From Bacillus taeanensis (lineage in GTDB: Bacteria > Bacillota > Bacilli > Bacillales > UBA6769), in contig NZ_QOCW01000018.1 of NCBI RefSeq assembly GCF_003318295.1, forward strand, positions 56,047-98,093: a stretch of DNA of 42,047 nucleotides, in the 5' to 3' direction. Shown here piece after piece: positions 35,648-42,047 of this stretch. The number at the start of each line of letters is the position of its first letter. The stretch's first letter is position 1. Position numbers and translations under genes: made by a program. The notes beneath the pieces were generated by a model, which saw only the letters and a list, made by a program, of their open reading frames with translations, was not told the origin of the DNA and did not search any database.

Positions 35648-36632
35648 TTTCAATATCCTCACTTCCTATTTCTTTATTATGAAATGTTAATTTTCTATAG
35701 AGTCCGAATATGACAGCGCCAACTAGAGACCCAATTAAAATAGCTGCTACCCACTGCAATGCACCTGTCACAACTGGAAGGACTAGGAATCCGCCGTGTG
35801 GGGCTGGAACTTGAATATTCATCATGTACGTTAACGTTGCTGCGATAGAAGATCCTATCATTAAGATAGGGATTACTACTACTGGGTTTTTAGCTGCAAA
35901 TGGAATAGCTCCTTCTGTAATGTGTGTGGAACCTAAAATAAAGTTAATTGAACCGGCGTTTCTTTCTGCTTGATTAAAATATTTTCTAAATAATAAGGTG
36001 GCAAAACCAGTAGTTAATGGTGGAGCTATACATGCCGCTGATACACCTGCCATAAAATACATATTCCCTTCAGCTAATAGTGCTGTACCTGTAACATAGG
36101 CAGCTTTATTAACCGGACCTCCCATATCAAATGCACACATCGCTCCTACGATCAAACCTAAAAGAATTGGATTTGCATTTTGGAAACTGGCCAGGAACGT
36201 TTTCATGCCTTCATTAATTGCTGTCATTGGTTCGACTAGAAAACTCATAAGAATTCCAATTAACAATATGCCAAGTACAGGGTATAAGAAAATAGATTTT
36301 AAACCATTTAATGACTTTGGCATTTTACTCAACAGCTTCGATAACAGAATAATTAAATATCCTGCTGCAAAGCCAGCAACAATTCCACCTAAAAATCCTG
36401 CTCCACCGTTGCTTGCAATCAAACCGCCAATAAAGCCGACAACCATCCCCGGCCTTTTTGCAATCGATTCTGCAATAAATGCTGCTAAAATAGGTACCAT
36501 TAATTGAAAGCCAAGCTGTCCTATACTCATTAATAATGCAGCTGTTGGATGATAAGATTCATGTTCTGGATTAGCAGAATGAATGCCAAATAAAAACGAA
36601 ATAGCAATTAATACCCCTCCACCGACTACAAG
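35631..36632 (-). pseudogene. PTS fructose-type EIIC, missing EIIB and the first EIIC part
   Basis: The frame encodes the EIIC channel from LVVGGGVLIAISFLFG to the end (about 333 codons): LMVPILAAFIAESIAKRPGM, CAFDMGGPVNKAAYVTG, ITEGAIPFAAKNP and APHGGFLVLP. Conserved homology begins abruptly at 36632, where the sequence becomes the 3' end of the sugar dehydrogenase gene; the EIIB domain and first EIIC residues are gone. Translation might start at an internal ATG (36530), but such a protein would lack EIIB and the first helix. A deletion joined the two genes at this point. Confidence 0.82.
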
Positions 36633-37771
36633 CGGTCATTATCTCCGGGGTTATCGGCTCTTGGTGATGTGTTCGTTGTAATTAGATACAAATCCCCTTC
36701 ATAGGGAAAAACATTCCTCAGTCTTTCATTCGAACTAAATATAGGATCCAAGGAGCCGGCTGATTTATTGTAAACATATAAGCTTTGCCCTTTTAATCCT
36801 GTTACCAATAGATGATCTTCATAAAATGCAATCCCCGATGGAGCCCATGTTTCATTACCAGAGTGAAGAACTGGTCTCGTTATTCCTTCTTGTTCCTCAT
36901 CCCCTGTTATTTCAGGCCAACCATAATTATTCCCAGGCTCAATAATATTAATTTCATCTTGTCCACTCGAGCCATGCTCAGAACTATATAATATCGTTCC
37001 ATCATCATTCCAAGCTAACCCTTGAGGATTGCGGTGCCCATATGAATACACATACGAGTCTCGAAAAGGATTATCTTCTGGAATAGAACCATCAAGATTC
37101 ATTCTTAAAATTTTCCCTCCTAAACTATCAAGATCTTGTGCGTATTCCTCTACGTGGGCCCATCCTGTTGCAACATACAAATACCCGTCAGGACCAATAG
37201 CCATTCGACCACCATTGTATAGTTGATGACCTGGAATCCCATCAACTAGTATGTCAGTTTCTTTCCAGGAGTCACCATCATATACCACCTGAACTACTTT
37301 ATTCTCTAATCCAGAATCTGATCTATACGAATAATATATATAGGCTATTCCACTTTCCTGAAAATCTTCTGCCAACCCCATACCAAGTAGACCACTTCCC
37401 CCATCTTGTACAATCGGATCAGACGTTTGAACTTCATACCGTTCCAATTGTCCGTCCTGAATGACAATCATATTTCCTATAACCTCAGGTATGACAATAA
37501 AATTATCCATCACGTGAAGATCCCATGGATAGGTCAATTTATCGGCCAGTACTTCCATTTCCCAATCCTCTGTAGACATATTTAGCAAACTTAGTTCTGA
37601 ACTCGTATCACTTGGGTTACTTCCTTCTTCTTGATTTGCATTTTCTGTATCACTATTGTTAGGAGACCCCTGTTCCTGAGAAGCCTCATTTTGTTCCTTA
37701 TTTTCTGTTCCACTTTGGCAACCTGCCAATACAAGGCCAGCAGCAATAAATAAGTTTATATATTTCCTCAT
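36626..37771 (-). CDS. PQQ-type glucose/sorbosone dehydrogenase family lipoprotein (C-terminus clipped)
   Basis: 381 residues. Lipoprotein signal ending LVLAGC (Cys18), an Asn/Glu/Ser-rich linker to residue 60, then a six-bladed beta-propeller: MEVLADKLTYPWDLHV, GGSGLLGMGLAEDF, YNGGRMAIGPDGYLYVATG, SYGHRNPQGLAWNDDGTILYSSEHGSSGQDEINII and NNYGWPEITG match the GSDH (aldose sugar dehydrogenase, YliI-like) family. The reading frame ends in NPGDNDRL and a TAG created at the junction with the EIIC remnant. Homologues usually continue a few residues (DDRLLRI-like), so only the last strand is trimmed. GGAGG precedes ATG 37771. PQQ use in this organism is unproven. Confidence 0.87.
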   Translation of the reverse strand: MRKYINLFIAAGLVLAGCQSGTENKEQNEASQEQGSPNNSDTENANQEEGSNPSDTSSELSLLNMSTEDWEMEVLADKLTYPWDLHVMDNFIVIPEVIGNMIVIQDGQLERYEVQTSDPIVQDGGSGLLGMGLAEDFQESGIAYIYYSYRSDSGLENKVVQVVYDGDSWKETDILVDGIPGHQLYNGGRMAIGPDGYLYVATGWAHVEEYAQDLDSLGGKILRMNLDGSIPEDNPFRDSYVYSYGHRNPQGLAWNDDGTILYSSEHGSSGQDEINIIEPGNNYGWPEITGDEEQEGITRPVLHSGNETWAPSGIAFYEDHLLVTGLKGQSLYVYNKSAGSLDPIFSSNERLRNVFPYEGDLYLITTNTSPRADNPGDNDRL

Positions 37772-37865
37772 CAACTCGCTCCTCCATTTATTCACTTCAT
37801 TTTGTGATGGATTATTAGTTTACATAGATATAATATATTTAACAGAAAACAACTAATAGTATTTT

Positions 37866-38246
37866 CTATTCTGTTACTTTTTCAATCGTAACTTTAAAAT
37901 TACCAGTCATACTCGTAAGCTTTTCTATTCCAGATTCAATGTGACCTAATTTAATAAGTCCATGTGCGTATCCAAAATTTTTATAAAAGATAGCTAAGTT
38001 TCCCCAAGGAGAATAATAAGTGAAATCTCCAACTGATGGTTTTATCCCTGATGGTGCATCTATTGTAGATAATTTTCTTGGCAGATCACTTATTTTTTCA
38101 GTGTTGGAATAATCCTCTAAAGTTAGAGTTAATGGGAGTAAGGTAAGAAAATCTCTACTTGCGGAATGATCATCTAATTTCACCGTTACTTCTTCGTTGT
38201 TGAAAATTAATTTTACTCTTGTGGCTTCTACATGGTTATTAGGCAT
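37866..38246 (-). CDS. Cyclophilin-like fold protein
   Basis: 126 residues. VKLIFNNEEVTVKLDDHSASRDFLTLLPLTLTLEDYSNTEKI, IKPSVGDFTYYSPWGNLAIFYK and LIKLGHIESGIEKL are the pattern of the small Cyclophil_like2 family. Its members share the cyclophilin barrel without proven isomerase activity and often neighbour oxidoreductases under MerR control. AGGAG precedes the ATG. A MerR-type promoter with a 19-bp spacer lies 62 bases upstream. Confidence 0.8.
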   Translation of the reverse strand: MPNNHVEATRVKLIFNNEEVTVKLDDHSASRDFLTLLPLTLTLEDYSNTEKISDLPRKLSTIDAPSGIKPSVGDFTYYSPWGNLAIFYKNFGYAHGLIKLGHIESGIEKLTSMTGNFKVTIEKVTE

Positions 38247-38307
38247 CTTTTCATCTCCTATTGAATTAATTATTTCTTCATATCCCTTGTACTAGAACTT
38301 GGTGACC

Positions 38308-38338
38308 ATTCTACAGCTCAGAGTTAACTCTAAGTCAA
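38308..38338 (-). promoter_or_regulatory. MerR-type promoter A (cyclophilin-like gene)
   Basis: Minus strand: TTGACT (38333-38338), a 19-base spacer holding the dyad CTTAGAGTtaACTCTGAG, then TAGAAT (38308-38313). Overlong spacers with a central dyad are the hallmark of MerR-family activators. Confidence 0.85.
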
Positions 38339-38432
38339 TAGATTTAATAAATTTTAGACGGTTAAACATATATAATATTTGTACACAATGCACACTACAT
38401 TCCTCTCTTCAATTTTTTTGAAGTCTTATCTC

Positions 38433-38463
38433 TTGCCTTAAAGTGCACTCTAAGTTATAGACT
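38433..38463 (+). promoter_or_regulatory. MerR-type promoter B (DUF2255 gene)
   Basis: Plus strand: TTGCCT (38433-38438), 19 bases with CTTAAAGTgcACTCTAAG, then TAGACT (38458-38463). It points at the gene at 38604 and shares the AGT/ACT dyad core with promoter A. Confidence 0.8.
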
Positions 38464-38603
38464 TTATCTTGTATTAAAACTAGTTTAGGGACCGACTAAA
38501 TAGCAGAAACAAAAAATAGCTAGACTTGAATAGGTATTATACGTTTCCAAAGTCTGTCTACCTAAATCTTAAAAAACCTATCTAGTTTAAAGGAGGATCT
38601 ACA

Positions 38604-38978
38604 ATGACAACATGGTCAAAACAAGAACTAGACAAGATCACTGTGGCCGATGACCTTCATATCTCACCTTTTCGTGAGGACGGGGTTACTTACGGCACAC
38701 CGACCTGGATTTGGTCCGTCGTGGTCGGAGATTACCTCTATGTACGTGCATACAACGGGCAAAACTCTCGTTGGTACAATGCCGCTTTACGACAAAAAGC
38801 AGGCCGGATCACTGCAGCAGGAATGACGAAGGAAGTCACATTTAAACCAGTAAACGATTCAATGAACGACCTTATCGACAATGCCTATCGAGAAAAATAT
38901 AATAAAAGCCCATATCTTAGTCCAATGGTCAGCGATCGCGCTCGTTCTGCTACAGTCAAGGTGATACCCCGAGATTAA
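38604..38978 (+). CDS. DUF2255 family protein
   Basis: 124 residues. WSKQELDKITVADDLHISPFREDGVTYGTPTWIWSV and LYVRAYNGQNSRWYNAALRQKAGRI are typical of DUF2255, a small split-barrel (flavin-reductase-like) family of unknown function. AAAGGAGG precedes the ATG. The coding DNA is visibly richer in G+C than its neighbours, suggesting acquisition by transfer. It is preceded by MerR-type promoter B and followed by a strong terminator, so it is monocistronic. Confidence 0.85.
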   Translation: MTTWSKQELDKITVADDLHISPFREDGVTYGTPTWIWSVVVGDYLYVRAYNGQNSRWYNAALRQKAGRITAAGMTKEVTFKPVNDSMNDLIDNAYREKYNKSPYLSPMVSDRARSATVKVIPRD

Positions 38979-39045
38979 GCGAAGTTAGCCATTAGGGAAC
39001 GGTTACTTTTCGGAAATAGTATTTCAGTGGAAAGGCTATAAATTA

Positions 39046-39093
39046 AGAAAAAACAAGATTTTACCAAGTCATAGGTAAAATCTTGTTTTTTCT
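39046..39093 (+). terminator. Terminator after the DUF2255 gene
   Basis: Perfect 20-bp arms (39046-39065 and 39074-39093) around AAGTCATA, ending in TTGTTTTTTCT. It also lies just after the zinc-ribbon gene on the other strand and can serve both. Confidence 0.92.
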
Positions 39094-39111
39094 ACTTTTG
39101 AACTTATATCT

Positions 39112-39270
39112 TTATAATTTTTTAAATAATCTTCTTTCAGCATATTCCTTACACAATGGACATACTTCGATTTTTTCGTGTCTATCATTTTCGTATGTCG
39201 TGAATGGTTTAACTTTTTTCTTGCAGAAGAAACAGTGCTTTGAATTAAACAACTTTGAAAGGATATTCAT
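39112..39270 (-). CDS. Small zinc-ribbon protein, 52 aa
   Basis: MNILSKLFNSKHCFFCKKKV begins the product; later come a KIEVCPLCKEYAERR segment and a TAA. Two CxxC knuckles, Cys13/Cys16 and Cys37/Cys40, 20 residues apart, form a rubredoxin-like zinc ribbon; the rest is basic. The ATG (39270) follows GGAGGGAGTGGC, an excellent ribosome site. It directly follows the DUF6644-like remnant, whose stop overlaps its leader. No specific family was recognised; nucleic acid or protein binding is possible. Confidence 0.75.
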   Translation of the reverse strand: MNILSKLFNSKHCFFCKKKVKPFTTYENDRHEKIEVCPLCKEYAERRLFKKL

Positions 39271-39281
39271 GCCACTCCCTC

Positions 39282-39530
39282 CTATCTAAAAAAGTTTGCA
39301 AATGGCATGTTTAAATTTCTTCCCCAGACTGTGATATTTACACCCGCGATGGCAATCAATGCGAGCTTCCAAGTCATCGCTACGCTAGATACTACGGATA
39401 GTGCACTGGCTACGAACATAGCCCCACCCGTAATAGTTGTTACAGTGAAACCAATATGGGACAGTGGCAAAAGGTGTCGGGCTGCAACGATCACCGGCAG
39501 AACACATTGATTAATCCCAATTAGTAGACG
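39282..39530 (-). pseudogene. DUF6644-like membrane protein remnant
   Basis: An uninterrupted but start-less frame contains CVLPVIVAARHLLPLSHIG, TGGAMFVASALSVVSSVA and WKLALIAIAGVNI. Two to three helices with this pattern resemble the C-terminal half of DUF6644-type membrane proteins. The first half is missing and a stop (TAG) lies upstream in frame. The 3' end appears original, since the zinc-ribbon ribosome site overlaps it. Confidence 0.5.
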
Positions 39531-39612
39531 CTAGGGTCACTTTCCAACTTTATCATACGCTATATATAAAAGTTCTCCACATCAAATTATTGTATTATTT
39601 TACGGTCCAAAA

Positions 39613-40797
39613 TCACAAATTCCACCATGGAGAAATAGGAATGTATAAGTCTGAATCTAACTGTAAAGTTTGGCCAATTTCAGGAGCGATTAGATTAACT
39701 TCTATTTCTTTTGCCGCTTTTAATGCTCTTTCTATAGGCTCTGTCCAACCATGATAGGCAAGGGTAAATGCTCCCCAATGCATTAACATCATGGTCTTTC
39801 CATTTACATCTTTATTCGCTTGGACAGATTCTTCAGGTGTCATATGAACCCAAGACCAACGCCTATCATATTGACCTCCTTCCATTAAGGTGATATCAAA
39901 CGGTCCGTATTTTTTTCCAATCTCTTTAAAATGGGCACCATATCCTCCATCTCCACTTGAATATAAACGTGTTTGTTTTCCTAGAATCACCCAACCTCCC
40001 CATAAGGTCGTATCTCGATTAGTAGGTCCTCTTCCTGAAAAGTGTTGGGAGGGAGTCAAGGCTACAGTTAAGCCCTTAAACTTCGTTACATCCCACCAAT
40101 TGAGTTCAGTAATTTTTTCTTTAGGAACTCCCCATCGAATCAAATGAGCACTTACACCGAGAGGAACAAAAAACTGGCTGACCTTGTCTTTAAGCTTTCG
40201 TATGGATGGATAATCTAAGTGATCGTAATGATCATGGGTAATAAAGACAGCATCAATAGGCGGCATTTCGTCAATAATATGCAAAAGGTCACCAGTATAC
40301 CGTTTGCTTCCTACAAATGAAACGGGTGACGCAATTGGACCTAACATAGGGTCTATAAGTATCTTTTTATTATCGATACTCAGCAAAAAAGTAGAATGCC
40401 CAAACCAAGTTAAACTTTCTTCCTCACTATGAATTTTGTTCCAATTAATCTCGGCAACAGGAATTTGACCGGCAGGAGTGCGGTCTTTACCACCTGAAAT
40501 AGATTCCCTCATCATGGAGAAATTATCAGATAAACTCATATCCAACTTTGTGGGCACTTGATTGACAAATTTACCGTTAGCATAATTAGCAAACTTACTA
40601 TATTTTTCTTTTTGTTCTTTACTTGGGTTCCCGCCGAATACTGGATCTAGGTTTATAAACATTGTTATGGCAACACATAATCCAACTAATAAAATGAAAA
40701 AATACATCATTATTTTTTTTACAATTCCTTTCCTGACTTTCAGTGCAGCATTTTCGATTATTGTCTGTGAGGTAGTGGGTTCTTTTGAATTTGACAC
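39613..40797 (-). CDS. Membrane-anchored MBL-fold hydrolase, NAPE-PLD/UlaG-like
   Basis: 394 residues. One N-terminal helix (about 28-48) anchors a long metallo-beta-lactamase domain: LTWFGHSTFLLSIDNKKILIDPMLG, FITHDHYDHLDY (HxHxDH), TPSQHFSGRG, YSSGDGGYGAHF and MLMHWGAFTLAYHGWTEP. These match the NAPE-PLD-like (YtnP/UlaG-type) group of phosphodiesterase/lactonase-like enzymes. The GTG start at 40797 has GAGAGG 11 bases upstream; no ATG precedes residue 30. Substrate unknown, perhaps a membrane phospholipid derivative. Confidence 0.87.
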   Translation of the reverse strand: MSNSKEPTTSQTIIENAALKVRKGIVKKIMMYFFILLVGLCVAITMFINLDPVFGGNPSKEQKEKYSKFANYANGKFVNQVPTKLDMSLSDNFSMMRESISGGKDRTPAGQIPVAEINWNKIHSEEESLTWFGHSTFLLSIDNKKILIDPMLGPIASPVSFVGSKRYTGDLLHIIDEMPPIDAVFITHDHYDHLDYPSIRKLKDKVSQFFVPLGVSAHLIRWGVPKEKITELNWWDVTKFKGLTVALTPSQHFSGRGPTNRDTTLWGGWVILGKQTRLYSSGDGGYGAHFKEIGKKYGPFDITLMEGGQYDRRWSWVHMTPEESVQANKDVNGKTMMLMHWGAFTLAYHGWTEPIERALKAAKEIEVNLIAPEIGQTLQLDSDLYIPISPWWNL

Positions 40798-41103
40798 TTT
40801 ATGTACGTCCTCTCATTGAATTGACAAGGTTACGCGATCGGCACCAAGGGGCTGATAACCGTTTTCGCTTATTCCTGCCGATTCGTTCTTACCTGCCTTA
40901 TTCTTTACAAACACTTCCAATATACTAGTTACACACATCCCATCACCTATCTAACTTATAAGTTGAAGTGCCTCAATCTTTTTTCAAACGCTATAATCCA
41001 TCTTTAAGCCGTACTTTTGGGCATGCGTAGTTTAGTCTAATGAAGTTTTATCATTTATCATGAACAATTAACGCATCGAATCAAATGATTCGATGCGTTT
41101 GTT
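40798..41103. other. Intergenic region with palindrome and hairpin
   Basis: 306 bases between the MBL and cupin genes. AACTTATAAGTT (40953-40964) is a perfect 12-bp palindrome that could be an operator for the MBL gene; the hairpin at 41070-41099 closes the cupin gene. No ORF was supported. Confidence 0.5.
41070..41099. terminator. Hairpin after the cupin gene
   Basis: AACGCATCGAATCA and its complement (14-bp arms, apex AA) lie five bases past the cupin stop. The T-rich tail is on the plus side, so efficiency on the minus strand is uncertain. Confidence 0.6.
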
Positions 41104-41511
41104 TTATAATTTATTGTAAGTTTCATCGTCGACAGGTTCCAACCATTCCGGCGTACCTGCAGTGATTGCAATGTGTTCAAACCAGCTGTCTTTTGCAGCA
41201 CCGTGCCAGTGTTTTACACCATCATGCGTGACAATAACATCACCAGCTTTTAGAAATTGAGCTGATTTTCCTTCTTCTTGGTACCAACCTTCACCACCAG
41301 TTACTAGTAAAATTTGATATCCATCACGATGAATATGCCAGTTATTTCGGCATCCTGGTTCAAAGGTCACAGTCCCAACACCAACATTTACTTTTGGATC
41401 AGCAACTAATAATTTAAGATAACTTTGTCCCACAAAAAATTGTGAAAATGCTTCATTTTTTTCTCCCGCTGGAAAAATAACGCCATTTTTTACTTCTTCA
41501 TGCTTTGCCAA
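41104..41511 (-). CDS. Cupin-domain protein (carboxymuconolactone-decarboxylase-associated type)
   Basis: 135 residues, one double-stranded beta-helix. VGTVTFEPGCRNNWHIHRDGYQILLVTGGEGWYQEEG is cupin motif 1 with metal ligands HxH and Gln/Glu-like positions; AGDVIVTHDGVKHWHGA is motif 2 with the last His. Proteins of this type accompany MerR-controlled aldo/keto reductases and decarboxylases. The TTG at 41511 is chosen because GGAGG lies seven bases before it; the TTG at 41529 lies before that site. A perfect MerR-type promoter lies about 150 bases upstream. Confidence 0.85.
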   Translation of the reverse strand: MAKHEEVKNGVIFPAGEKNEAFSQFFVGQSYLKLLVADPKVNVGVGTVTFEPGCRNNWHIHRDGYQILLVTGGEGWYQEEGKSAQFLKAGDVIVTHDGVKHWHGAAKDSWFEHIAITAGTPEWLEPVDDETYNKL

Positions 41512-41670
41512 TTTAATTCCTCCGATCAAAACCGATTCCTCTCGATTTTATATGATTTTTTACGGTTTTATATGAAATAAAACCAACTGTTCCAAGCTCC
41601 TATTATTTTAAAGGAGGTAAATTAGAATAAGATAATATTTGTTTCAGTCAAATAATTTAGTACAAGTGGA

Positions 41671-41701
41671 ATTATATTCCTTAGACTTAACTCTAAGTCA
41701 A
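41671..41701 (-). promoter_or_regulatory. MerR-type promoter C (cupin gene)
   Basis: Minus strand: TTGACT (41696-41701), a 19-base spacer with dyad CTTAGAGTtaAGTCTAAG, then TATAAT (41671-41676). Both hexamers are near consensus, so the overlong spacer must be bridged by a MerR-type activator. Confidence 0.85.
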
Positions 41702-41869
41702 TAGTTAATTTAGATTTTTGCCCAAGTTTTTTACTTAGATGAATAAACTTTGCATAGGTCTGCCGAAGTGGTATTAATCAGCCTTGTTGAAAGATCATGA
41801 CCACTTTCATTGAAACCCCTAGATTTAATCCTAAGTAGAATATACTCTTGTGAAACTATAAAATCAAAA

Positions 41870-41893
41870 CCACCAGTGTGAACTGGTGGTTTG
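41870..41893 (-). terminator. Terminator/end hairpin of the IS200-type element
   Basis: AACCACCAG-tgtga-CTGGTGGTT: on the minus strand it is followed by TTGATTTTA. This form is typical of IS200 ends, where it blocks transcription. Confidence 0.75.
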
Positions 41894-41994
41894 CTCTGCG
41901 GCTGAAAGCCTCTGTTACCGGCCTGGGCCTAAAAGGCCCGCTGAAAGGGTTTCCCTTCTGCACCACATTCACTCACTAATTCTAAAGAATTTCT

Positions 41995-42047
41995 TTAGTT
42001 CTTCCGATTTTTCTCTCCCGTAAATGGGTCATATTCTTCGAACAATG
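41995..42047 (-). CDS. C-terminal end of an IS200-type transposase (partial)
   Basis: A minus-strand frame entering from the right edge reads LFEEYDPFTGEKNRKN then TAA. The EEYDPFTGEK ending resembles short Y1 (IS200/IS605 TnpA) transposases, and the palindromic downstream region supports this. Only 16 residues are visible, so the call leans on context. Confidence 0.45.
   Translation of the reverse strand, partial: LFEEYDPFTGEKNRKN

Larger units (their letters stand above)
41512..41994. other. Upstream region of the cupin gene and IS200-type element end
   Basis: About 480 bases with MerR-type promoter C (41671-41701), a degenerate fourth dyad (about 41830-41847) and, from about 41867, the structured end of an IS200-type element with hairpins GGGCCT/GGCCC and AAGGG/CCCTT. 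Confidence 0.6.

Overview
The window is low-GC Gram-positive DNA, most likely from a Bacillaceae spore-former. AGGAGG-type ribosome sites are strong throughout, TTG and GTG starts occur, and recognisable Bacillus systems are present: des-desKR, a yrk/cst sulfur operon, a licT-bglP-bglH locus with RAT/terminator switches, and an Sda-like sporulation checkpoint protein. No rRNA, tRNA or CRISPR array was seen. The species cannot be fixed from the sequence.

Layout. 1-8.8 kb: an organic-acid (probably tricarboxylate) island. prpF, tctC, tctB, an Sda-like 44-residue gene and tctA lie on the minus strand, divergent from a LysR regulator. Beyond it lie an AtuA-family/DUF4387 pair and a CitMHS-type citrate-metal symporter. 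8.8-12.4 kb: a decay zone holding a broken IS630-type transposase, an intact AbrB-family membrane protein, an HU gene broken by a 5-bp duplication, the N-terminal stub of an IS110-type transposase and the tail of a methyltransferase gene. 12.4-17.6 kb: azlCD diverges from a MocR-type regulator across two identical inverted-repeat operators, followed by a divergent AraC regulator/aldo-keto reductase pair and an orphan AraC HTH fragment. 17.8-20.8 kb: the cold-sensing DesK-DesR system and desaturase. 20.9-25.8 kb: a CstR-controlled sulfane-sulfur operon with four near-identical operators. 26.1-30.7 kb: beta-glucoside PTS locus. 30.9-31.3 kb: palindromic remnant of an IS200/IS605-type element. 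31.3-33.7 kb: a 796-residue protein with a C-terminal prenyl diphosphate synthase and an N-terminal half carrying further Asp-rich class I terpenoid motifs. 34-37.8 kb: RpiR regulator, fructose-type EIIA, an EIIC lacking its front, and a PQQ-type sugar dehydrogenase lipoprotein clipped at the same junction. 37.8-41.7 kb: small stress-type genes (cyclophilin-like, DUF2255, zinc ribbon, membrane MBL protein, cupin), three of them behind 19-bp-spacer MerR-type promoters although no merR gene is in the window. The right edge is the end of an IS200-type element.

Most interesting candidates: (1) the fused prenyltransferase/terpenoid-synthase-like protein at 31300-33690; (2) an Sda-like gene inside a transporter operon; (3) three MerR-type promoters without a resident MerR; (4) the four-operator CstR operon with duplicated tusA; (5) the twin MocR operators; (6) the IS605-type palindromic remnant. 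Several small genes (866-1000, 39112-39270) and decayed genes are easily missed by length-limited ORF calling.
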